The notes under the pieces are model-generated. The model made no database searches. It saw nothing but the letters and a program-made list of their open reading frames with translations, and was not told where the DNA came from. Positions 16,368 to 24,649 of a stretch of 64,000 nucleotides of DNA are shown here, in pieces (position 1 is the stretch's first letter; every line of letters begins with the position of its first letter). This stretch comes from Xanthomonas massiliensis (GTDB lineage: Bacteria > Pseudomonadota > Gammaproteobacteria > Xanthomonadales > Xanthomonadaceae), in the NCBI RefSeq assembly GCF_900018785.1, contig NZ_FCOY01000007.1:792632-856631 (forward strand), given 5' to 3'. Position numbers and translations under genes: made by a program.

Positions 16368-17033
16368 TCAGCCGGCGGCGAAGCGCCGTTCCAGCCAGTC
16401 GCCCAGGTCCGCCACTTCCTGCGCGCAGACCTGGTGGGCCATCGGGTAGGTGTGCCAGTCGACCGGGAAACCCAGCGCGCGCAACGCGGCCAGGCTGCGC
16501 TCGGCATGGGCCAGCGGCACCACCGGGTCGCCCAGGCCATGGGCCATGAACACCGGCTGCGCCTGTGCGCCGGGCGCCAGCCGCGCGGCGGCCTGGTCGA
16601 TGCCCGGCAGGTAGGTGGACAGGGCCACCAGCCCGGCCAGCGGCGTGGGTCGCGCCAGGCCGCAGGCCAGGGCCACCGCCCCGCCCTGGGAGAAGCCGGC
16701 CAGGATCACCCGCCGTGCCGGCACCCCGCGCCCGGCCTCGTGCGCGATCAGCGCCTCGACCTCGGCCACCGAGGCCTGCACGCCGGCCAGGTCGGCGCGC
16801 GTGCCCAGGTCGGCCGCGGCGATGTCGTACCAGGCGCGCATCGGCACGCCGTTGTTGATCGTGACCGGGCGTACCGGCGCGTGCGGGAAGACGAAGCGCA
16901 GCGCCGGCCAGTGCGGGCGCACCAGTTCCGGCAGCAGCGGCACGAAATCGTGCCCGTCCGCGCCCAGGCCATGCAGCCACAGCACCGTCCATTGCGGATC
17001 GGCGCCGGTCAGGCGTTCGACTCCCTCCAGCAT
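16368..17033 (-). CDS. Phospholipase/carboxylesterase family hydrolase
   Basis: A 221-aa cytoplasmic alpha/beta hydrolase of the acyl-protein thioesterase/EstB type. Family motifs run in order: TVLWLHGLGADGHDF, FPHAPVRPVTINNGVPMRAWYD, the nucleophile serine in LAGFSQGGAVAL, the acid in HGLGDPVVPL and the histidine in YPMAHQVC. A much longer open frame continues upstream but is the shadow of opgH; ATG 17033 places the start at the family N-terminus. It sits between opgH and the kinase gene, all on the minus strand, with 47 nt to opgH. Confidence 0.92.
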   Translation of the reverse strand: MLEGVERLTGADPQWTVLWLHGLGADGHDFVPLLPELVRPHWPALRFVFPHAPVRPVTINNGVPMRAWYDIAAADLGTRADLAGVQASVAEVEALIAHEAGRGVPARRVILAGFSQGGAVALACGLARPTPLAGLVALSTYLPGIDQAAARLAPGAQAQPVFMAHGLGDPVVPLAHAERSLAALRALGFPVDWHTYPMAHQVCAQEVADLGDWLERRFAAG

Positions 17034-17080
17034 CGCAGGCTCCCCACTCGGCAGGCCCGCATTATGCCTGCCGCCGCGGC

Positions 17081-19003
17081 TCAGGCCAGCGGCAGCGGCT
17101 CGGCCAGCGCGGCGCGGCGCAGTGCGGTGGCCCGCGCCAGCACGCGCGGCGGATGGGTCTCCTCCGGGATGCTCAGCAAGCGGTGGCGCTGCAGCCACCG
17201 CCCCGGCCCGCGCGAGGAGGTGAAGGCGACCACCGGGATCGCCAGCACCATGCCGATCAGCACCGGCGACATCCACGCCGCCAGCGGCGGGGAGATGGTC
17301 CAGGCCACGACCGCGGCGGCCAGCCCGAACAGGGTGATGCCGCCGTAGCCACGCGCCAGCGCCCTCCACGACACGCCGCCGTCGTCGCGCTGCTGCGCGT
17401 CCCAGCCCGAATCCTTGCCCGCTAGTACCTCGGCCACGCCGCGCGACTGGCGGAACATCACCACCGGCGCCATCAGCGCGGCCAGCAGCGTTTCCAGGAG
17501 CATGCTGGCGAAGGCGCGCACCGCCCCGCCGCAGCCACGGCGCTCGCGGTCGTCGAGCAGCATGGCCAGGTATCCGAGCAGCTTGGGGGCGAGCAGGATC
17601 GCCATGCTCACCGCGAACAGCCAGGTGACGCGGGTCTCGTGCTGGTATTGCCAGTAGCGCGCCGGGGAGAACGGCAGGCTGGCCAGCAGGTCCGGCGCAT
17701 CGTGCTGCAGCGGGATGGCGATGCCGATCAGCAGCATCATCGCCCACATCGGCGAGGTGAAGTAATTGCCGATGCCCACCAGCATGTGCACGCGGCTGAC
17801 CCAGTGCAGCCCGTGGCTGGCCAGCACCCGGGCGTGCTGCAGGTTGCCCTGGCACCAGCGGCGGTCGCGGATCAGCAGGTCGGTCAGCGTCGGCGGGCCT
17901 TCCTCGTAGCTGCCGGGCAGGTACGGCACCATGTGGATGGCCCAGCCGCCGCGGCGCATCAGCGCCGCCTCGACGAAATCGTGGCTGAGCACATGGCCGC
18001 CGAACGGCTTGCGCCCCGGCAGCTCGGGCAGGCCGGCCTGCTCGGCGAAGGCACGGGTGCGGATCACCGCGTTGTGTCCCCAGTAATTGCTTTCCGAGCC
18101 CTGCCACCAGGCCACGCCGACGCCGATCACCGGGCCGTACACGCGCCCGCCGAACTGCTGCATGCGCGCGAACAGGGTGTTGCCGCCCACCACCTCGGGC
18201 AGGGTCTGGATCAGGCCCACGTCCGGGTGGTGCTCCATGCCCGACACCAGGCGCACGATGGCATCGCCGGTCATCAGGCTGTCGGCGTCCAGGATCAGCA
18301 TCTGCTCGTAGGCCCCGCCGAAGCGGCGTACCCAGTCGGCGATGTTGCCGGCCTTGCGCCCGGTGTTGTCGGCGCGGCGCCGGTAGAAGATGCGCCCGGC
18401 CCCGCCGGTGCGCTCGACCAGCTGCGCGTAGACCGCCTCCTCGGCGCGCCCGATGGCCTCGCGGGTGGTGTCGCTGAGCACGAAGAAATCGAACCAAGGC
18501 AGCTGGCCGGTGGCTTCCACCGATTCGTAGATGGCCTGCAGCCCGGCCATCATCCGCCGCGGGTCCTCGTTGTAGGTGGGCATCAGCAGCGCGGTGCGCG
18601 TACGCACCACCGGCAGCGGCGCGCGCGGATCGATGCCGAGCTTGATGCCGGCCCCGAACAGCAGGCTCAGGAACCCGGCCAGCGAGCTGAGGAAGGAGAA
18701 CACGATCCAGGCGAACAACGCCACGAACAGGGCCAGCAGGCAGGCTTCCAGCACGCTGGTGCCGCCCGGCTCCAGCACGCCCCACATGTACCAGGTGGCC
18801 ACCAGCGTGGCGGCGGCCGTGCCGCCGAACAGGTAGAGCCGCCGCAACCATATGCCGCGCGGCTCGGTGGACTGGCGCCGGACCTGCAACCGGCCCTGGC
18901 GCAACGACTGCACCGGCATGGCCATCGGCGATTCGGCGGGCAGCACTGCGTGGCCGGCATCCGGCCCGGCCGGTGCCGCCCGCACCTCGGCGACGGGACT
19001 CAT
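17081..19003 (-). CDS. opgH: Osmoregulated periplasmic glucan glucosyltransferase OpgH (MdoH)
   Basis: Inner-membrane family 2 glycosyltransferase that builds and exports the beta-glucan backbone of periplasmic glucans from UDP-glucose. About 640 aa from the ATG at 19003; an ATG at 19117 would add a 38-residue Arg/Gly-rich tail without homology. Membrane helices lie at about 45-120. The catalytic domain shows [19 protein letters not shown] and the product-binding RRWCQGN, and a block of C-terminal helices follows. Residues such as [12 protein letters not shown] and [21 protein letters not shown] are OpgH-specific. opgG is not adjacent. Its promoter side borders the tRNA scar. Confidence 0.95.
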   Translation of the reverse strand: MSPVAEVRAAPAGPDAGHAVLPAESPMAMPVQSLRQGRLQVRRQSTEPRGIWLRRLYLFGGTAAATLVATWYMWGVLEPGGTSVLEACLLALFVALFAWIVFSFLSSLAGFLSLLFGAGIKLGIDPRAPLPVVRTRTALLMPTYNEDPRRMMAGLQAIYESVEATGQLPWFDFFVLSDTTREAIGRAEEAVYAQLVERTGGAGRIFYRRRADNTGRKAGNIADWVRRFGGAYEQMLILDADSLMTGDAIVRLVSGMEHHPDVGLIQTLPEVVGGNTLFARMQQFGGRVYGPVIGVGVAWWQGSESNYWGHNAVIRTRAFAEQAGLPELPGRKPFGGHVLSHDFVEAALMRRGGWAIHMVPYLPGSYEEGPPTLTDLLIRDRRWCQGNLQHARVLASHGLHWVSRVHMLVGIGNYFTSPMWAMMLLIGIAIPLQHDAPDLLASLPFSPARYWQYQHETRVTWLFAVSMAILLAPKLLGYLAMLLDDRERRGCGGAVRAFASMLLETLLAALMAPVVMFRQSRGVAEVLAGKDSGWDAQQRDDGGVSWRALARGYGGITLFGLAAAVVAWTISPPLAAWMSPVLIGMVLAIPVVAFTSSRGPGRWLQRHRLLSIPEETHPPRVLARATALRRAALAEPLPLA

Positions 19004-19197
19004 GCGCCGCCGGCTCCCGCCCGCGCGCGCGCCAAGGATGGCCCGCTCCCCTGTCGAACGCGGCTCGTCCCCGCCCGTGGACCCGTACAGCCTTGCACCA
19101 TGGACATCTCTCGTCACAAAGCGTCCGAACGACGCACAAAGCGCAGTCTAGGGCCTAAGCCCGGCTGCCCCGTAAAAGCGGTGTTAGGCGGCGGTCA

Positions 19198-19240
19198 TGG
19201 GCCCACCAGGATTCGAACCTGGAACCAAAGGATTATGAGT
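19198..19240 (-). pseudogene. 3' fragment of a CAU tRNA gene (tRNA-Met type), island attachment scar
   Basis: Read on the minus strand, the stretch gives an anticodon loop CTCATAA, the 3' side of the anticodon stem, a variable loop, a perfect T arm (CCAGG TTCGAAT CCTGG), the acceptor 3' strand TGGGCCC and discriminator A. CCA is not encoded. Upstream of the loop the sequence no longer pairs: the 5' half of the tRNA (acceptor 5' strand, D arm, 5' anticodon stem) is absent. A break at the anticodon loop is the usual crossover place of tyrosine recombinases. tRNA-Met is the best guess; a lysidine-type tRNA-Ile also has a CAT anticodon. Confidence 0.75.
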
Positions 19241-19247
19241 GTCGAAT

Positions 19248-19270
19248 TAAATCAGTAAGTTACTGATTTA
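19248..19270. repeat. Palindrome next to the tRNA scar
   Basis: Two 11-bp arms (TAAATCAGTAA and its exact complement) face each other across a single central base, only 7 bp from the break in the tRNA sequence. It is much more AT-rich than its surroundings. It could be a recombinase binding site belonging to the island end, or the remnant of a promoter or terminator. Confidence 0.6.
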
Positions 19271-19290
19271 CAGACGAAGTATAGCGGCGG

Positions 19291-20335
19291 ATTCAACTCT
19301 CGATCGCAACACCCAAGGTTGTGAAGAGGCCCAGGCGACCTGACCTGAGCAGCTTCACCGCCAAGTGGAGTTGCCCATGGCCAATGGCCGCCTGAACCAG
19401 CACGAAGGATATCGCATCCACGCCTTGCATGAAGCCGGCTGTTCCCTTCGCGGGATCGCGTTTGCCCTGGATCGTGCGCCCAGCACGATCAGCCGCGAGT
19501 TGCGGCGCAACAGCCCTGGTCGGTGTTACGACCCTGCCCAGGCACAGCGGATCAGTGACCATCGCCGTTCACAGGCCAGCCGTCGCAAACGCATCGGCCC
19601 GGAGCACATCGCGCGGATCGAAGCGTGCCTTCGCGAAGACTGGAGCCCGGAGCAGGTGGCAGGCGCCACCGGACTGGCGAGCCACGAGTGGATCTATCAG
19701 CACATCTACGCAGAACAGCGGCGCGGGGGCACCCTGTTCAAGACCTTGCGCCGCCGTCGGCGCCAGCGCCGCAGGCGCGGGATGCGCGATGGCCGGGGCC
19801 AGCTTCGGCACCGCCGCAGTTGGCGTGAACGCCCTGCAGTGGTCGAACAGCGCTCCCGCCTGGGCGACTGGGAGATCGACTCGATGCACGCCTCGAGCGG
19901 CAAGACGGTTGTGGTGACCATGACCGAACGACGCTCCCGGCTCCACCTGCTGGCCAAGTCGGCCGATCGCACGGCCGAGAACGTGATGCGCGCCATCGTC
20001 GGCAGGTTGGGCCGCGTACGCGATGGCGTGCATACGCTGACCGCCGACAACGGCAAGGAGTTCGCCGAACACCAGACCATCGCTGCCTCCCTGCAGGCAG
20101 ATGTCTACTTCGCCGATCCGTACTCGGCCTGGCAGCGTGGCAGCAACGAGAACGCCAACGGACTGACCCGACAGTACCTTCCACGAGGCATGGACTTCGC
20201 GACCATCACCGATGAACAATTGCGCTGGGTCGAGCAACGGCTCAACACGCGACCACGCAAGACACTAGGATTCAAGACGCCCCTCGACGTCTTCGTCAAG
20301 GAATTCAGCAATTGTGTTGCGAATCAAAGTTGAAT
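19291..20335 (+). mobile_element. IS30-family insertion sequence
   Basis: A complete element of about 1,045 bp. The ends are inverted repeats: ATTCAACT followed by a divergent spacer and CGCAACAC on the left (from 19291), and the complementary form ending at 20335 on the right. A single transposase gene lies between them. The flanks GGCG (left) and CGCC (right) are complementary, which fits the preference of IS30 elements for palindromic targets. I could not define the short target duplication with certainty. Confidence 0.85.
19377..20333 (+). CDS. IS30-family transposase
   Basis: A 318-aa DDE transposase. The N-terminal helix-turn-helix (IHALHEAGCSLRGIAFALDRAPSTISRELRRN) recognises the ends. 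An Arg-rich linker follows (TLRRRRRQRRRRG). The catalytic core shows LGDWEIDSMHASSGK, VHTLTADNGKEFAEH and GSNENANGLTRQYLPRG, giving the D, D and E of the active site. ATG 19377 is preceded by GGAG at 6 nt spacing; a GTG four codons upstream is also in frame. The reading frame is intact, so the element may still be active. Confidence 0.95.
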   Translation: MANGRLNQHEGYRIHALHEAGCSLRGIAFALDRAPSTISRELRRNSPGRCYDPAQAQRISDHRRSQASRRKRIGPEHIARIEACLREDWSPEQVAGATGLASHEWIYQHIYAEQRRGGTLFKTLRRRRRQRRRRGMRDGRGQLRHRRSWRERPAVVEQRSRLGDWEIDSMHASSGKTVVVTMTERRSRLHLLAKSADRTAENVMRAIVGRLGRVRDGVHTLTADNGKEFAEHQTIAASLQADVYFADPYSAWQRGSNENANGLTRQYLPRGMDFATITDEQLRWVEQRLNTRPRKTLGFKTPLDVFVKEFSNCVANQS

Positions 20336-20454
20336 TCGCCGGCGAAATCCAAAGAAGAAGAAAGTACTTATCGATCAGTAGTTTGGCGAAGTTTTCCTCA
20401 GACACCAAAAACTGACAGGTGTACCGCTGGTGTACCGAAATTCGAAGGTGTTCT

Positions 20455-21522
20455 GAGCACCTGATTAGCACGATCTTTCAGCGCAGTCGCAAGTGGTGAG
20501 AGCGTTACGCAGCATGTTGGGGTCATCGCTCTCGGGAGATCAGAAGATGGCCATGAACCGTGTGCAGTTCCAGCCGGGCCTGTCGTTGCCGGCGTTCCTC
20601 AAGCGCTATGGCAGCGAGCGCCAGTGCGAGCAGGCGCTGGAGGCCTCGCGCTGGCCGCATGGCTTCGTCTGTCCTCGTTGCGCCGGTACGGCGCACAGCC
20701 GGTTCCAGCGTCACGGTGCCACGTACTGGCAGTGCACGGCCTGCCACCGCCAGACCAGCCTGCGCTCGGGTACGGTGATGGACAACAGCAAGCTGCCGCT
20801 GCGGACCTGGCTGCTGGGCATGTACCTGCTGGGCCAGAGCAAGACCAACCTGTCGGCGCTGGAGCTGATGCGGCACCTGGGCGTGAGCTACCCGGCGGCG
20901 TGGCGGATCAAGCACAAGCTGATGCAGGCGATGGCCGAGCGCGAGGCGGGCCGCAAGCTGGGCGGGATCGTGCAACTGGACGATGCCTACCTGGGCGGGG
21001 AACGCAATGGCGGCAAGGCCGGCCGCGGGTCGGAGAACAAGCGCCCTTTCGTGATCGCCGTGGAGACCACTGACGACGGTCGTCCACGGCACGCAGTGAT
21101 CGACCTGGTGCCGGGTTTCACCAAGGCGGCCCTGTCGGACTGGATCGGGCAGCGCTTGCATCCGGGATCGGATGTCTACAGCGACGGACTGGGCGCGTTT
21201 CGGGCACTGGAAGCCGAGCATGCGCACACCGTCATCGAAGGCCATGGCCGCGGCCGCTGCGAGGAAGAGAACGCCCGTTGGGTCAATGTCGTGCTGTCCA
21301 ACCTCAAGCGCTCGCTGGACGGGGCGTATCACGCCTTCAAGTTCGCCAAGTACGCCCAGCGCTACCTGGCCGAGACGATGTGGCGGTTCAACCGGCGCTT
21401 CGATCTGACCCGGCTGGTGCCGAGTCTTTTGGCCACGGCGGCTACTGCAAAGCCTTGGCCGGAGAGAACGTTGCGCGATGTGCCGCTGTTCTCGACTGAA
21501 AGTGCGTGCTAATCAGGTGCCC
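20455..21522 (+). mobile_element. IS1595-family insertion sequence (ISXO2-like group)
   Basis: About 1,068 bp. The terminal inverted repeats share GCACCTGATTAGCACG and TTTCAG with a 3-bp mismatch between them; the outermost one or two bases on each side are uncertain. No matching 8-bp direct repeats flank the ends, which the family normally makes. The right end cuts into a minus-strand membrane gene. The 119 bp between this element and the IS30 copy carries a short direct repeat (GGTGTACCG twice, 2 bp apart) and no gene that I recognise. Confidence 0.85.
20547..21512 (+). CDS. IS1595-family transposase
   Basis: A 321-aa transposase with an N-terminal zinc ribbon (CPRC at about residue 42 and CTAC about 25 residues later), then the ISXO2-like catalytic domain: LDDAYLGGERNGG, DVYSDGLGAFRAL and EENARWVNVVLSNLKRSLDGAYHAF. 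ATG 20547 has a GGGAG sequence upstream and begins the family N-terminus; the open frame reaches 18 codons further left into the terminal repeat. The coding sequence is intact. Confidence 0.95.
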   Translation: MAMNRVQFQPGLSLPAFLKRYGSERQCEQALEASRWPHGFVCPRCAGTAHSRFQRHGATYWQCTACHRQTSLRSGTVMDNSKLPLRTWLLGMYLLGQSKTNLSALELMRHLGVSYPAAWRIKHKLMQAMAEREAGRKLGGIVQLDDAYLGGERNGGKAGRGSENKRPFVIAVETTDDGRPRHAVIDLVPGFTKAALSDWIGQRLHPGSDVYSDGLGAFRALEAEHAHTVIEGHGRGRCEEENARWVNVVLSNLKRSLDGAYHAFKFAKYAQRYLAETMWRFNRRFDLTRLVPSLLATAATAKPWPERTLRDVPLFSTESAC

Positions 21523-21872
21523 GAATCAGCATGGCCGCTGGCGAGGTTCTGGCCGCGATAATCCAGCGTCCAGCCGCCATCGAGCAGGATCCAGTAGCCG
21601 GCGAGTTCGCTCGCCAGCGTGTCTGACACCATAAGCGTGCCGGGCTGCACTTCCCACTCGCGCGAATGCTGGATCACCCAGCGCAGCTGGTCTGTGTCCA
21701 GTTCGGTGAAGAACGGGGTGTGGTGCAACAGGTGCAGGTAGGTGGTCGACGCTTTCATCGGGGGTTTGGGCGCACGTTGTTTCAAGGCTACGGCGGCGCA
21801 GGCGGCCAGCGTCAGAGCCAAAACCGCATAGAGAAGGATCCGCACGGTCATCAGATGCGGCTGGCTGTTCAC
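21513..21872 (-). pseudogene. Membrane-anchored cyclic-nucleotide-binding-like protein, cut by the IS
   Basis: The first 113 or so residues are host sequence: an N-terminal membrane helix (VRILLYAVLALTLAACAAVAL), then a segment resembling the start of a cNMP-binding domain (PFFTELDTDQLRWVIQHSREWEVQPGTLM). The last few codons and the stop come from the terminal repeat of the neighbouring IS1595 element, so the natural C-terminus is lost. The start codon overlaps the stop of the DUF1097 gene by 4 nt, so the two were one operon. The cNMP assignment is tentative. Confidence 0.65.
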
Positions 21873-22366
21873 GCCCGGGCCGACTTAATTAGGTGTGTCG
21901 GGATCAAGTGCGACAGCAGGCCAGCGGCCGCGCCGATGGAGTTGGCGGTGAACAGGTGCACGAAGTTTTCCAGCGACGGCTCCAGATGAGCTGCGAACCA
22001 TGCCACCAGGCCGAGGAAATAGCCCAACAAGTTGTTGAGGATCGGCAGCCCACGCAAGCTCACCACCACGATCGCCACGCCGAACACGACCATCGGCAGA
22101 GCAGTGTCCATGCCCATCATCGGCGCCAGACCGGCAATCACCGATGAAGCGATCACGCCAATGGTCAGGCCAAGGCCCACGCACACCAGGTTCTCGACGG
22201 TGCCAAGGATGTTCAGCCCGCGTGTGGAAAAGGCAATCCAGCCGATGAACATCGCCCAGATGGGCAGGGACAGCGCCAGGCTGGCCGCAGCGGCCAAGGC
22301 AGCAGCCAGCGCCGCAATCAGGGTGGTCAGGGAAAAGCCCGGGCGCGAGGAATTGGATGAGGACAT
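21869..22366 (-). CDS. DUF1097 family inner-membrane protein
   Basis: A 165-aa protein with five to six membrane helices (TLIAALAAALAAAASLALSL, NLVCVGLGLTIGVIASSVIAG, LPMVVFGVAIVVVSLRGLP, NLLGYFLGLVAWFAAHL, NSIGAAAGLLSHLIP). The spacing and the PIWAMFIGWIAF element resemble the DUF1097/YcdZ family, whose function is unknown. It is the first gene of a two-gene unit whose second gene has been broken by the IS1595 insertion. Confidence 0.78.
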   Translation of the reverse strand: MSSSNSSRPGFSLTTLIAALAAALAAAASLALSLPIWAMFIGWIAFSTRGLNILGTVENLVCVGLGLTIGVIASSVIAGLAPMMGMDTALPMVVFGVAIVVVSLRGLPILNNLLGYFLGLVAWFAAHLEPSLENFVHLFTANSIGAAAGLLSHLIPTHLIKSARA

Positions 22367-22453
22367 GAGATCAGTTCCAGTGTCGGGTTGAAGGTATGTC
22401 GTGAACAGGCCGTTGATCGCCAGCGACTGGCGATCAACGCGTCCGAGGCAGGA

Positions 22454-23347
22454 TCAGGAGGCCTGCACGGGCTTGAGCAGCTCGGACAGGCCCACGCGGT
22501 GCAGCATTTCCGCGCGCAGGAGGTCGAGCACCGCGAAGCCGACGTCAGCGCCGTCCTGCGAGGGGTCGTAATGAATACGGAATGGCCACTGGCCGAAGGG
22601 CATCGCCACCGCTTTGGCGATCATCTCGGCCACCGGCGCAAGGTCGGCGTCCTCGGGCACGATCTTGGCGAAGGCTTGCTGCACCTGCTCGCCAAAACCG
22701 GCATAAGGGCCCGCCTCGTATTCGGCCAAGCGCGACACGTCGGCAGGACGACCGGAATGGGCGAAGTGATTGGTGCCCTTGGTGAAAGCACCGGGCACCA
22801 CGATGGTGGTCTCGATGCCCCAGCGCGCCAGCTCCCGCGCGTACGACACCGCCAGCGAGTCCATGCCGGCCTTGGCCGCGAAATACGGCGACAGGTAGGG
22901 CGGCGTGCCGCCGGCCGAACTGGAGCTGGAGATCCACACCAGCAGGCCTTCGCGGCGGGCACGCATGTGCGGCAGCGCGGCGCGGTTGACGCGCTGGGTG
23001 CCGAGCACGTTGACGTCGTATTGCTGGGCGAGCTGTTCGGGCGTGAAGGCTTCGGCCGGGCCGAACATCATGTGGCCGGCGTTGTGCACCAGCACGTCGA
23101 TACGGCCGCTCTCGGCCATGATCTTCGCCACGGCCGCGTTGGCCGAATCGTCGGACTGCACGTCCAGTTCGATCGGGCGCAGGTCGCTGTCGGCGATGGC
23201 CGACAGTTCGGCGGCGTTGCTCGCATTGCGCCCGGCGAGGTCACGCATCGAGGCATAGACGATGTGGCCGGCGCGGCCCAGGGCTTCGGCGGTCAGGCGG
23301 CCAAAGCCGCTGGACGCGCCGGTGACAAGAATGACTTTCTGGTTCAT
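22454..23347 (-). CDS. Short-chain dehydrogenase/reductase (SDR)
   Basis: A 297-aa classical SDR oxidoreductase using NAD(P). The cofactor glycine motif is TGASSGFG (residues 9-16), followed by the NAG motif in LVHNAGHMMFG, the catalytic serine in WISSSSSAGG and the YxxxK pair in PYFAAKAGMDS. The C-terminal 60 residues are longer than a minimal SDR and probably form the substrate lid. The substrate is unknown. A second SDR gene lies 108 nt upstream in the same direction. Confidence 0.88.
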   Translation of the reverse strand: MNQKVILVTGASSGFGRLTAEALGRAGHIVYASMRDLAGRNASNAAELSAIADSDLRPIELDVQSDDSANAAVAKIMAESGRIDVLVHNAGHMMFGPAEAFTPEQLAQQYDVNVLGTQRVNRAALPHMRARREGLLVWISSSSSAGGTPPYLSPYFAAKAGMDSLAVSYARELARWGIETTIVVPGAFTKGTNHFAHSGRPADVSRLAEYEAGPYAGFGEQVQQAFAKIVPEDADLAPVAEMIAKAVAMPFGQWPFRIHYDPSQDGADVGFAVLDLLRAEMLHRVGLSELLKPVQAS

Positions 23348-23455
23348 GGCGGTATCTCGTAAAAGGCGGCTCGCCCGCAGGCGGGCCCGGATGCCGGGGC
23401 GCGGGCGCAGCGGCTCACGCCGTCATCGGTGGGCAATCGGGGATAACCTGGCCGC

Positions 23456-24193
23456 TCAGCCCACACCGCCATTGGCGCGCAGCACCTGGCCGTTGACCCA
23501 GGCGCCGTCGTTGCCGGCCAGGAAGGCCACCACCCCGGCGATGTCCTCCGGCTGGCCCAGGCGCTCCAGCGGCGGCATCTTGGCGAAGGTCTGGATCTGC
23601 TCGTCGGTCTTGCCGTTGAGGAACAGTTCGGTCGCCACCGGACCGGGGGCCACGGCGTTGACGGTGATGCGGCGGCCGCGCAGTTCCTTGGCGAACACGC
23701 GGGTGAAGGCTTCCACCGCCGCCTTGGTGCCGTTGTAGACCGCGTAGCCGGGCAGGTTCAGCGCCAGCGTGGTGCTGGAGAGGTTGATGATGCGGCCGCC
23801 GTCGTTGAGGCGCGCGCCGCCCTCGCGCAGGGTGTTGAACACGCCCTGGGTGTTGATGGCGAAGTGCTGGGAGAACAGCTCATCACTGGCCTGCATCAGC
23901 GGCATGGCCTTGAGCACGCCGGCGTTGTTGACCAGCACGTCCACCTTGCCCAGCGCCTGCTCGACCGTATCAAACAGGCTGCGCACCTGGTCGGCCTTCG
24001 AAACATCGGCCTTGACCTCGATGGCCTGGCCGCCCTGCTGCCGGATCTCGGCGACCAGCGCGTCGGCTTCGGCACTGTTGGAGGCGTAATTGATGGCGAC
24101 CGCATATCCGTCGTGCGTCAGGCGGCGGGCGATGGCCGCGCCGATGCCGCGCGAGGCGCCGGTGACGAGCGCGATCTTGGAGGGGCTGTTCAT
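23456..24193 (-). CDS. SDR family 3-oxoacyl-ACP-reductase-like oxidoreductase
   Basis: A 245-aa classical SDR. TGASRGIG (residues 11-18), DVLVNNAGVL, IINLSSTTLALNLPGYAVYNGTK with the YxxxK pair, and the C-terminal signature NDGAWVNGQVLRANGGV place it in the FabG-like group, though a role outside fatty-acid synthesis is likely. ATG 24193 starts directly before the cofactor domain. It is divergent from a degenerate LysR gene, the type of partner that usually controls such SDRs, so it may have lost its own regulator. Confidence 0.88.
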   Translation of the reverse strand: MNSPSKIALVTGASRGIGAAIARRLTHDGYAVAINYASNSAEADALVAEIRQQGGQAIEVKADVSKADQVRSLFDTVEQALGKVDVLVNNAGVLKAMPLMQASDELFSQHFAINTQGVFNTLREGGARLNDGGRIINLSSTTLALNLPGYAVYNGTKAAVEAFTRVFAKELRGRRITVNAVAPGPVATELFLNGKTDEQIQTFAKMPPLERLGQPEDIAGVVAFLAGNDGAWVNGQVLRANGGVG

Positions 24194-24303
24194 GAGGGAA
24201 CTCCGTGCCTGTGGAAAGTGCGGCAAGTGTGCTCGGCCATTACCGGAGGATAATCAGGCTGGTATTGCGATCACCATTCCATCTGCTTTAACAATTGACC
24301 GCC

Positions 24304-24610
24304 ATGGATCGTTTCCAGGAAATGCAAGGTGTTCGGGCACATGGGCGCGACGCCGGCCTGGATTTCCGCGCCTGGACGGATATGGTCGGACGTCGGCTGT
24401 CCTCAAGGATCTTGGTCACCAACGCCGAGCTCTGCACCAGCACGGCCCTGGCCGGGCTGGGCATCTTGCAGGTACCGCGCTACCGCATCACGCAGAAACT
24501 CGAACAAGGGCGGGATCTACCCCGGAGACCGCCGGCGGCGGCAGGCCGCGTATGCGTCGCTGGCCAGCGAACCAAGCCATCCGCGCCTGGCCGAAGACAT
24601 CGAGATCCGC
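24304..24610 (+). pseudogene. Degenerate LysR regulator with internal deletion
   Basis: The frame begins MDRFQEMQ, identical to the start of the intact LysR gene at 37259. It then jumps straight to the C-terminal effector-domain sequence (GRDAGLDF, ALAGLGILQVPRYRITQKLEQG), losing roughly 560 bp including the whole helix-turn-helix. Shortly after LEQG the frame also shifts; the continuation reads in another frame. About 70 bp of upstream DNA is also shared with the intact copy, so this is a decayed paralogue and not a chance match. Confidence 0.8.
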
Positions 24611-24649
24611 CCCCATGCGTCAGCGCCACCACGCGTGCCGAGAAATCGG

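Noticed and set aside
16368-19139. Single 923-codon minus-strand frame
   Set aside because: Only its last 221 codons are the carboxylesterase; the rest is a shifted reading of opgH, which has clear glucosyltransferase motifs in its own frame.
19198-19240. A complete tRNA or tmRNA gene
   Set aside because: The 5' half (acceptor strand, D arm, one anticodon-stem strand) is missing, and the sequence before the T arm has an anticodon loop, which tmRNA lacks.
20421-20440. GGTGTACCG direct repeat as a replication iteron or CRISPR unit
   Set aside because: There are only two copies 2 bp apart, squeezed between two IS elements, with no replication gene or further units.
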